Origin: JAJRZL01 sp964557855 | Lineage (GTDB): Bacteria; Zixibacteria; MSB-5A5; GN15; FEB-12 | Reading direction: 5' to 3' | Assembly (NCBI GenBank): GCA_964557855.1 | Contig: CAZLBP010000016.1 | Span: 17,770-81,769, forward strand | DNA: 64,000 nt | In this document: piece after piece, positions 1 through 7,564 of the stretch | Layout of the letters: the number at the start of each line of letters is the position of its first letter | How positions within the stretch are numbered: the stretch's first letter is position 1 | The notes under the pieces: generated by a model | Told to the model about the DNA's origin: nothing | The model's input: the letters and a program-made list of their open reading frames with translations, nothing else | Database searches by the model: none | Made by a program: the position numbers and the translations under genes

Positions 1-2
1 AC

Positions 3-1712
3 AACCGGATCAGTCGGGTCAACGTTCGTGATCCGGAGCCGTTCGTGGACGGCGATTCGGTGATCGGTGAGCCGTTTACCGATTTCAACGGCAACCGTGT
101 GTATGACCCGGGCATCGACGGCTTCGTGCGGTCGGCCGGACCGGACAACCAGGACTATAATCACAACGGTCGTCACGACGGCCCCAATGATCCGTGGACG
201 CTGGGTACGCCTTTCGTCGATCGCAACGGTAACGGTATTTATGATTTCCCCAACAATGTCTACGATCAGGGAGAACCGTTTACCGATGTCAACGGCAACG
301 GCAAGTACGATTTCGGCGGCACCAACAGCTTCTTCGCCCCCTACACGTTCGGCGATGACCCGTTTTATGGCGGCGATGAGTCCCGGTGGCATTACCAGAA
401 TACGAAGACGTTGCGCGGTGAACTTAAGATCTTCCGTCAGATGGGGCACCATGAGCTCAAAGGCGGCGTGGCGTTCACCCGTCTGGACTTCGTTTATCAG
501 GATATCGAGAAACCGTGGGTGCCGTATACCGGTCGGGCCGATGGCGGGCCGTATCCCAACCGCGGCGCCTTTCGTGACATGTTTGCCTACCAGCCGTATC
601 ACGGTACCGTTTACTTCAGGGATAAGCTGGAATACGGTTCAATGATTGCATCCATCGGATTGCGCTGGGACTTCTTCCTTCAGGACAAGACGGACCTGGT
701 GGAGATTGCCAAGGACGACGATCTCGGATCCGGCGTGATTCTGGGTGACCGGCAGAAGGTCTCCCCGCGAATCGGCTTCTCTTACCCGATTTCCGACAAA
801 GCCAAGGTCCACTTCAACTACGGGCACTTTTACCAGTTGCCGTCCTTGACCCGCATGTACGCCCGCAATACGACGGCCCTTGACCAGGATGCCGTGGTGG
901 GCAACTACAATCTGGACTACCAGAAGACAGTCCAGTACTCGTTTGGTGTCAAGTACGCCATGTCGGAGTTCTATTCTATCGACGTCTCCGGCTACTTCAA
1001 GGATGAATTCGACAAGATCAACGTCGCCCAGGTGCAGGTGGGTCGGCTCAATCGTCAGCAGTACCGCAACAAGGACTACGGCCGCAGCCGTGGTTTCGAG
1101 CTGACGATCGAGAAGCGCGGCGGCGGTTATGTCAACGGGATGCTCAGTTATGTCTATGCTTTTGCCTTCGGAAAAGCCTCAGAGGAATCGCGGACGTACC
1201 AGACATCGTTTGAATTGTTGCGGGAGCCGCTTGATGAAGCCCCGCTGGACAACGATATCCGCCACAAGCTTGACGCCAACATTCAGATATTCGTTCCCAA
1301 GACCGTTAAGCCCCGGCTGTTCGGATTACCCATACCCAACGGATGGACCCTCTCGGTCGTAACCCAAATAGAGAGCGGTACACCCTTCACTCCCTCCAGA
1401 GAATACCCGAACATATCGACGGTGACGGGTGAAGACATTCAACGGAATTCGCTCCGCTTGCCGTCTCTGGTGAATTTCGATATTCGGTTTACCAAAGATA
1501 TTAGCCTCGTGGGTCTGGATCTGCAATACATCCTGTGGGTAGAAAATGTCTTCGATACTCGGAACGTTGTTAGCGTCTACGGCAGCACGGGACGGGCAGA
1601 CACGCAGCAGAATCAGAATCAAATCGTAAAGGGCGGGACGGAGTTCGATCTCAACCCGGCTAACTGGGACTACGGCCGCCAGATCCGGATGGGACTTGAG
1701 GTCAACCTGTAG
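3..1712 (+). CDS. TonB-dependent receptor, C-terminal part (5'-truncated by window edge)
   Basis: This is an outer membrane beta-barrel receptor. The frame stays open to the window start; the first possible start codon inside the window (GTG at 45) is probably internal, so the gene is taken as partial. The protein ends in a run of alternating amphipathic strands and a terminal aromatic/hydrophobic pattern (RQIRMGLEVNL), as in TonB-dependent receptors. Typical barrel phrases are visible, such as 'KVSPRIGFSYPISDKAKVHFNYGHFYQLP' split over two strands and an 'NVFDTRN' stretch near the end. The visible N-terminal part carries four Asp/Asn/Gly-rich loops of the form D-x-N-G-N-x-x-Y-D (about nt 81-315) that look like calcium-binding loops. 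A PorV-like gene follows 45 bp downstream. The ligand cannot be told from this part; the plug and TonB box lie outside the window. Confidence 0.8.
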   Translation, partial: NRISRVNVRDPEPFVDGDSVIGEPFTDFNGNRVYDPGIDGFVRSAGPDNQDYNHNGRHDGPNDPWTLGTPFVDRNGNGIYDFPNNVYDQGEPFTDVNGNGKYDFGGTNSFFAPYTFGDDPFYGGDESRWHYQNTKTLRGELKIFRQMGHHELKGGVAFTRLDFVYQDIEKPWVPYTGRADGGPYPNRGAFRDMFAYQPYHGTVYFRDKLEYGSMIASIGLRWDFFLQDKTDLVEIAKDDDLGSGVILGDRQKVSPRIGFSYPISDKAKVHFNYGHFYQLPSLTRMYARNTTALDQDAVVGNYNLDYQKTVQYSFGVKYAMSEFYSIDVSGYFKDEFDKINVAQVQVGRLNRQQYRNKDYGRSRGFELTIEKRGGGYVNGMLSYVYAFAFGKASEESRTYQTSFELLREPLDEAPLDNDIRHKLDANIQIFVPKTVKPRLFGLPIPNGWTLSVVTQIESGTPFTPSREYPNISTVTGEDIQRNSLRLPSLVNFDIRFTKDISLVGLDLQYILWVENVFDTRNVVSVYGSTGRADTQQNQNQIVKGGTEFDLNPANWDYGRQIRMGLEVNL

Positions 1713-1757
1713 TGATAATGTGGCAATAGCAGATGTTTAGTATATGATGAGGACTCT

Positions 1758-2738
1758 ATGAAATTGAGATTTAGCAGAATATGGCAGACGGCCCCGCTGA
1801 CCGGTTGGAGTTCGCGCAAGGGGATGCTGATTGCAGCCGTATTGCTGGTTATGGTACCCTCCGTGGCTTGGTCGCAGGCAAAGGTCGGCACCACGGGCGC
1901 CCAGTTCCTGGAATTGGGTGTATCGGCCCGTGCCATGGGGATGGCCGAAGCCTTTACGGCCGTATCGGATGACATCTCGGCGGTGTACTATAACCCGGCC
2001 GGATTGACGTCACTGTATGGCAGGGAGGCCGCTTTTACTTACATCAGACTGCCGGCCGACATCAACTACGGGTTCGGCGCCCTCGGCATACCCCTGGAGA
2101 ACATTGGCGGTGTCCTGGGATTCGGTGTCTATGCTCTCGGTTCGGGCGACATTAATGAGACGACGTACGATGATATAACGACGGGACGTATCTTCTCCTG
2201 GAATGATTTTTCCGCGGCGGTCAGTTATGGTCGGTATCTGACCGATCGTTTCTCGATCGGCTTTACGGTGAAATATATCGGTGAGTTCGCTCATGATTAC
2301 AGCGCCAGCGGCTGGGCCGCCGACGTCGGAACGACGTATGACACCGGCTTTCGCGGTTTCAAAATCGCCATGGTTATCACGAACTTCGGACCGGATATGA
2401 AGTTCATTCGTAACGATTACCCTCTCCCCATCAACTTCAAATTCGGCGGAGCTATCAACGTTATAGAAAGTAATGACTACGTACTAACGTATGTGGCCGA
2501 GGGTTCTCACCCTTCGGACAATCTGGAAAAATACAATACCGGCGCCGAGTTCGTTTATCAGGATATGTTCATTCTGCGAGCCGGCGGCCGTTTCAATTAC
2601 GATGTTGACGGGTTCACGGCCGGCGGGGGCTTGCGGTTGCCGTTCGGTGAGGATCAGGAGCTCCGGTTCGATTACGCCTTCCAGGATTTTGGTGTGCTGA
2701 CCGAAGTTCACCGTTTTACGATGTCACTTGCATTCTAA
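1758..2738 (+). CDS. PorV/PorQ-family outer membrane protein
   Basis: The product has 326 aa with a long N-terminal signal region (hydrophobic core about residues 24-38, cleavage likely after the Ser at 'VAWSQA'). It then has the family signature 'LGVSARAMGMAEAFTAVSDD' followed by 'YYNPAGL', which marks the N-terminus of the PorV/PorQ (UPF0164-like) barrel family. The C-terminus ends on a strand with Phe (MSLAF), as expected for outer membrane insertion. PorV is an outer membrane component of type IX secretion in Bacteroidetes; equivalent roles in other FCB lineages are inferred. The ATG is preceded by GATGAGGA at suitable spacing. It lies between a TonB-dependent receptor and a lipoprotein, which suggests one envelope transcription unit. 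Two paralogues occur at 37403 and 38414. Confidence 0.8.
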   Translation: MKLRFSRIWQTAPLTGWSSRKGMLIAAVLLVMVPSVAWSQAKVGTTGAQFLELGVSARAMGMAEAFTAVSDDISAVYYNPAGLTSLYGREAAFTYIRLPADINYGFGALGIPLENIGGVLGFGVYALGSGDINETTYDDITTGRIFSWNDFSAAVSYGRYLTDRFSIGFTVKYIGEFAHDYSASGWAADVGTTYDTGFRGFKIAMVITNFGPDMKFIRNDYPLPINFKFGGAINVIESNDYVLTYVAEGSHPSDNLEKYNTGAEFVYQDMFILRAGGRFNYDVDGFTAGGGLRLPFGEDQELRFDYAFQDFGVLTEVHRFTMSLAF

Positions 2739-2758
2739 AGAGGATAACCGGGTAAAAT

Positions 2759-5038
2759 ATGATGAATAGTAACAGCGCCAAAAGAGCAAATTCCGCAGTC
2801 GTTCTGGGGTTACTGCTCGCCTCAGTTCTGGCATACCTTGTATTTCACTTCGCCGGCTGTACCAACACGCTTGATGGTGAGCTTGACGAAAACGTAAGGC
2901 CGATAGTGTATTTTGTTAATATTCCGCCCGAGGGACAGTCGTTTTCCCGCAATCCGGTAGTCTACTGGTACGGGACCGATACGGACGGCTTGATCGACTA
3001 CTACCGGTATCATGTCGCGACTCAGAATGAGATCGGGAGCATGACCTTGGATGATTACATTCTTACGCTGAGTGACGAGATTTCGATCACCTGTGATACA
3101 GTGTTCGATTCGCCCAGTCCCGGCGATACCGTCATCGTCTGCGATACGATATCTGACTGGGACTATGTCGACGTTGACCCGGTGGCTGCCAACCCGCAAA
3201 CCGCAGTGAGTGTAAGTCTGACCGCCGACCCCACTAATCCGGTGCGGAACTTCGTTTCGCAATGGGTGTTCCTGCAGGCTTTCGATTTGGATGGGGCGGC
3301 ATCCGACATTGTCTATCGTCTGTTTAAGAGGAACGACAACCCACCGCAGACTCTCCTGTACGGTATTCCACCGAACGATACGCCGTTCGTCAATTCCCCC
3401 ACTCCCGGAGGCATCATTACGGGGATTCGTTTGCGATGGGAGGGTTCCGATCCGATCGATTATCCGCAGGATCCGCCGCCCTTCGAATTCCAGTGGCGAT
3501 TATACGGTCCCTATACGAATGCCGAGCTGGAAAAGATGCGCAATACGTACGGTTTCTTTACGGAAGTCTTCGTGACCACTGACGGATTCGTCTATCGTAT
3601 CGGAGATACACTGATACGGTGTGACACGACGTTGATTGACGGCGAACCGGAGGAGTCTTGCGACACGCTCCTTATTGATCCGGACAACAATCTGAGCGGC
3701 ACACTGGGAACCTGGGAACGTTATTTCCGGGTCGACGATAATGATTTTGTCCTGTCGGATTTCAACCGCGTTATAGACAGTTCCTGGGACGGGCTCGATT
3801 CCTGGGTGCTGGAGCAAACGGACACGATATACAACGTGTACCGGAATTTCGACACCGATACCACGCTGCTGATGAACTTCGTTTTCTGGGTGCGATCTCG
3901 GGACGACGCACTGGTGGCCGACCTGGCGCCCGCGTTCACGACCGGTGTCAAAGTTTTGGAGCCCCGCTTCGAAAGGGATGTGGGCGTACTTGATTGGCGC
4001 AACAAATTAGGCTGCAATCCGACCAAGCCCTCAGGTACCTTTAATACTGAGAATTTTTGGAAAGAGGTCGTGGAAGGCTGGGGGAGCCGGAATATAGATG
4101 GCGGAGTCGAATTCGACATCAGCAGGGATTATCTCAGCACTCCCGTGTACAGCGGTCGCGGCCTGCCGCTTGATTTTCTCCTCAAGCACAAGATAATTAT
4201 TTGCTACAATGAAGGCATCAAGGGGACGGAAATCAGCACCGCGGAGATGGGCGGCGTATTGTTCAAAGCCATTGACGCCGGCGTCAACGTGTGGGCCACA
4301 TGGCGCGCACCGCTGGTTGGCCAGTGTGGCTCGTCTCCGAACCCATCCGTCGTGGTGCCTTTCAATTATGGTTTTTATTTCGCGGTGTCCGGCATGGTTT
4401 CTCCGGGTTGGACGTGCCACGCCATCGATATCGGTCTGCCGGATCGAAACTGCCAGCTGTTCCGAAGTGAAGACTTCGTCGGAGCCCACAGCCTTCGCCC
4501 CAATCGTTGGCCGGACCTCGATATCGACTCTCTGGCTGTGGCCACTCGTTACAATTGGGAGCCGGTTGCGCTCGGAATCGGCTTTGACGATACGCTGCCT
4601 TGTTTACCCGAGGTGGGCTGGAGCGAAGCGGGCCTCGGTGCGGAAATCATGTACCTGTATAAGTCAATACATGGAGCCGACCATCCTCTGGGAAGTACCG
4701 ACCAATTTGACTATATCATGGAGGGTACCCCGGTAGCACACCGGTTCAACCCGACGCTGTTCAGGACAGTACACTTCAGTTTTACGATTACTTCTTTATC
4801 CGAGGAGCCGGGCAACTCGACGGGCGGCTCCACGAGTCAACGAGACGCTATTGCCGACACTGTCCTCAACTGGCTCTACGATCCGTCAATAGCGGCTGCG
4901 GTGTCCGGCGAGCGATACCCCGACGCACCGGTTAAACTGTCCGTGTCGGAGCAGCGAAAGCGCTATTGGGAGCAGAATGATCAGTGGGCGCGTGAAGCGG
5001 GATTCGTCATTGACCCCAAGTTGCGAGAGGACGAATAG
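2759..5038 (+). CDS. Large putative lipoprotein of unknown function
   Basis: This is a 759 aa protein that I do not recognise as a named family. Residues 13-33 form a hydrophobic segment ending in FAGC, a plausible lipobox, followed by a Thr/Asn/Asp-rich mature start. The next part ('PIVYFVNIPPEGQ ... YWYGTDTDGLIDYYRY') resembles Ig/fibronectin-like beta domains of large secreted FCB proteins. A second half around residues 450-690 has an alternating beta/alpha pattern ('HKIIICYNEG', 'MGGVLFKAIDAGVNVWATW') reminiscent of a GATase-like Rossmann fold, but without recognisable catalytic residues. It follows the PorV-like gene by 20 bp and precedes a strong terminator, so it closes the operon. A surface location is inferred from the lipobox only. 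Confidence 0.65.
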   Translation: MMNSNSAKRANSAVVLGLLLASVLAYLVFHFAGCTNTLDGELDENVRPIVYFVNIPPEGQSFSRNPVVYWYGTDTDGLIDYYRYHVATQNEIGSMTLDDYILTLSDEISITCDTVFDSPSPGDTVIVCDTISDWDYVDVDPVAANPQTAVSVSLTADPTNPVRNFVSQWVFLQAFDLDGAASDIVYRLFKRNDNPPQTLLYGIPPNDTPFVNSPTPGGIITGIRLRWEGSDPIDYPQDPPPFEFQWRLYGPYTNAELEKMRNTYGFFTEVFVTTDGFVYRIGDTLIRCDTTLIDGEPEESCDTLLIDPDNNLSGTLGTWERYFRVDDNDFVLSDFNRVIDSSWDGLDSWVLEQTDTIYNVYRNFDTDTTLLMNFVFWVRSRDDALVADLAPAFTTGVKVLEPRFERDVGVLDWRNKLGCNPTKPSGTFNTENFWKEVVEGWGSRNIDGGVEFDISRDYLSTPVYSGRGLPLDFLLKHKIIICYNEGIKGTEISTAEMGGVLFKAIDAGVNVWATWRAPLVGQCGSSPNPSVVVPFNYGFYFAVSGMVSPGWTCHAIDIGLPDRNCQLFRSEDFVGAHSLRPNRWPDLDIDSLAVATRYNWEPVALGIGFDDTLPCLPEVGWSEAGLGAEIMYLYKSIHGADHPLGSTDQFDYIMEGTPVAHRFNPTLFRTVHFSFTITSLSEEPGNSTGGSTSQRDAIADTVLNWLYDPSIAAAVSGERYPDAPVKLSVSEQRKRYWEQNDQWAREAGFVIDPKLREDE

Positions 5039-5078
5039 GTTCGGCACTACCTGACATTGACTACAGATGAATGACTTC

Positions 5079-5106
5079 AGGGCCGGGTTATCCCGGCCCT
5101 TTTTTT
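5079..5106 (+). terminator. Rho-independent terminator
   Basis: There is a perfect 9-bp stem, AGGGCCGGG (5079-5087) with CCCGGCCCT (5092-5100), a TTAT loop, and seven T residues from 5100. It lies 40 bp after the lipoprotein stop and abuts the 3' end of the convergent glycosyltransferase gene. The T-tract is on the plus strand only. Confidence 0.9.
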
Positions 5107-7279
5107 ACCTTAATCGTTCGCGGAATTCTTTCACGTACCGACTGTTGGGGAACAGCCTCTCGGCGATTGTCAGGACCGAGTCCGCGGCCTGGCTCTGGTT
5201 AACGGACAAATAACCGTTCACAAGATTCAGGTACGCCGCCGCTAATGTCGGGTCCAATTCGATCGCTTGTCGGCTGTACCGGATCGACTTGCCGTACTGT
5301 TCGGTCAAGCCGCTGATATAACCCAACTGATAAGCAACCTTCGCTTTTTGCTCCCGGACGTTGTCGGAGCTATTACGGAAATCATGTCGAAATGCTTCAT
5401 CATCGGTTTCGATCGGCGGAGGATCGGCGGCCAGCCCCCGCAACAAGATCTGTTCAGCCCGATCGTACATTTCTTTGTTACTCAGCAGTATGCCGGCGTC
5501 GTTCATTAAATAGACATCGTTGTTGGTGCGGGCGGCCGCGGCAAGGGTCTCCCGCCAGAGAACACTCTCCGAAACCGTGTCGACAGCGAATAGACCTCTG
5601 AGCAAGACGGCATTGGGCACGATTCGATACGGCTTTTGATCAAGAGCGTGCCGGGAGAGTTCCACGGCTGCCTCGAAGTCTTCTTCCAGCAGGTGCAGCG
5701 AGGCCAGATTGGTGTAGGCATTGGTTCGGTTCGGATGAAGTCGGATCTCCTGTTTGAAAAAGTGCCTTGCCGGTTCAAGTTCTCCCAGGCGCAGGTAAGT
5801 AACACCCAGGTTGAGGTTGACCTCGGGGAAAGTGGAATCGATCTCATAAGCCCTTTGGTGGTACCGCAGAGCCGTTTCGAAATCATCCTGAGCGTAATGG
5901 TACAAACCGGCAGCCGTCATGGCATGAGTGGATGAACCCGCCGGCAGTGGCGCCAGGGGCAGGTACGTAATCAGTCCCGCTACGCCGCCGACAGTCAGGA
6001 GACGCCACAATCCGGTTTCGTTGTGTCTGATACGGCGATATAGTTCCCACAGCCCGGCTGCCCCGAGAACGCAGTAATACGGCACCAACGGCAGTCGAAA
6101 ACGGCTGCTGAAAAAGAACAGCGCTACAGCCAGAATGTACACCAGGATGAGAGCCAGCAGGAGAGTTGACTTCCGATCTCTGAGTCCCCTGCCGGCGGCA
6201 CAAACCGCCGTCAGTATGAAGAGAACCCCGAAATTCAGGGGATTGTAGGCCAGAATCCATAACTGCTGCCGGAAGTGATCGAGCTCGCGATTATTGGAGA
6301 TCTCCTTGTTGGAGATGTTTCGATAGATTTTCTCCAGAGAGAGCATCGAGAATTCTCCTGGGTTCTCTTTTATCCAATTGATCGTTCGAGACGTCCAGTA
6401 CGATGATACTTCACCGGGCTTCAAAGAACGACCCATATCGATCTCGGCTATGTGTTTGATATCTTCCATTCGCCAATTGAATCCCATCGGTTCGGGGAGA
6501 ATGGCCGAAACGCCGTCAGCCTTCTCGTTATTGCCGATGTACAGGTTAATACCTCCCTGAGCTGAAATAAGCACCGGATCGGATGCGATCAACAGGTTCC
6601 GGAGAGTTATTGCACCGATGATAATCACCGCTCCACTGACAAACGCCGAGAATTGCCGCAGCGGTCTTCCGATTCGACTTCGATAATACAGGATTGCCAC
6701 AGCCGACAGCGGAACAATAACGAGGATAGTCGGTCTGGTAATCGCCGACAAACCCAGTAAGACACCTGTGATAAATGCGTTCCGGAACGTTCGCTCTTCG
6801 AGCCAGATCAGCATCCGATAGATTGTAATCTGCATGAGCAGGGTAAAAAGAGGATCCAGCAGCAACTCCGGTTCGAAGTATATTGCCATCGGGTAGACCG
6901 CGTGGAGTGCGGCGGCGATTACTCCCGTCTTCCTGTCGAACAGCTTTCTACCCAGTAGATACGTCATAACTACCGAGCTCAGTCCAATCAGCAGCCCAAA
7001 CAACCTCCCCACCCAAATGGACGCCCCGAATACCGTATACAGCAGCGCCAGGGAAAAGGCGTAAAACGGGGCGCGGAAGTACGTAGTGTCACCCAGGATG
7101 TTGCCGTCCGCTATAGACTGCGCCCAATGGTGATGGTAGTTGTTGTCGACCGTTAAGATATCCCAGTCAGGTAGAGACTGGTATTGCCAGAGATAAATAA
7201 CCCTAAGCAACCCGGCCAGAAGGAGTACCCAGAAGAACCCTCCGTGAAGACTCCATACTCTCCGCTTGTCTGCAATCAT
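5105..7279 (-). CDS. GT39-like membrane glycosyltransferase with C-terminal TPR repeats
   Basis: The product is a 724 aa polytopic membrane protein. The N-terminal half has about ten hydrophobic segments. The first extracytoplasmic loop holds an acidic site ('PDWDILTVDNNYHHHWA', about residues 37-53) and is followed by 'YFRAPFYAFSLALLY', as in dolichyl-phosphate-mannose or ArnT-like (GT39/GT83) transferases that take polyprenyl-phosphate sugars. From about residue 460 onward the sequence is soluble and repetitive, with TPR signatures such as 'AGLYHYAQDDFETALRYHQ', 'LNLGVTYLRLGELEPARHFF' and 'AYTNLASLHLLEEDFEAA'. This combination is common in large-genome environmental bacteria; donor and acceptor are unknown. 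The gene is monocistronic and convergent with the upstream operon. Confidence 0.75.
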   Translation of the reverse strand: MIADKRRVWSLHGGFFWVLLLAGLLRVIYLWQYQSLPDWDILTVDNNYHHHWAQSIADGNILGDTTYFRAPFYAFSLALLYTVFGASIWVGRLFGLLIGLSSVVMTYLLGRKLFDRKTGVIAAALHAVYPMAIYFEPELLLDPLFTLLMQITIYRMLIWLEERTFRNAFITGVLLGLSAITRPTILVIVPLSAVAILYYRSRIGRPLRQFSAFVSGAVIIIGAITLRNLLIASDPVLISAQGGINLYIGNNEKADGVSAILPEPMGFNWRMEDIKHIAEIDMGRSLKPGEVSSYWTSRTINWIKENPGEFSMLSLEKIYRNISNKEISNNRELDHFRQQLWILAYNPLNFGVLFILTAVCAAGRGLRDRKSTLLLALILVYILAVALFFFSSRFRLPLVPYYCVLGAAGLWELYRRIRHNETGLWRLLTVGGVAGLITYLPLAPLPAGSSTHAMTAAGLYHYAQDDFETALRYHQRAYEIDSTFPEVNLNLGVTYLRLGELEPARHFFKQEIRLHPNRTNAYTNLASLHLLEEDFEAAVELSRHALDQKPYRIVPNAVLLRGLFAVDTVSESVLWRETLAAAARTNNDVYLMNDAGILLSNKEMYDRAEQILLRGLAADPPPIETDDEAFRHDFRNSSDNVREQKAKVAYQLGYISGLTEQYGKSIRYSRQAIELDPTLAAAYLNLVNGYLSVNQSQAADSVLTIAERLFPNSRYVKEFRERLR

Positions 7280-7413
7280 GACCAGAATATAGGTATTCTC
7301 TCTCAGAAAAGTATGTAAAAAGATGCGTAATGTAGCTTGTATTGTGCAATGCTTTGCATATCTGCCGTGAGTGCAATAAGAGACAGATAAACCTGCAAAG
7401 TATGGATTGATGC

Positions 7414-7442
7414 TTGACTATAAGTGATTGCTGTAGTATATT
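7414..7442 (+). promoter_or_regulatory. Sigma70-type promoter upstream of the S8 protease
   Basis: The boxes are -35 TTGACT (7414-7419), a 17-nt spacer and -10 TATATT (7437-7442), inside an AT-rich stretch (about 7300-7480) that stands out from its GC-rich surroundings. The predicted transcript start is near 7449, leaving a leader of about 115 nt before the protease start at 7565. Nothing else is seen in the 285-bp gap between the divergent genes. Confidence 0.6.
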
Positions 7443-7564
7443 GATATGTAAGAGCTTAGTGTTTATCTTATTCTTCTATATGCACAGGACTATCCACTTC
7501 GGACGATTTCTGCCGGCGGCATGAGCTTTGCTCGATTCCAACTCAGACTTTCTGAGGAGTATCA

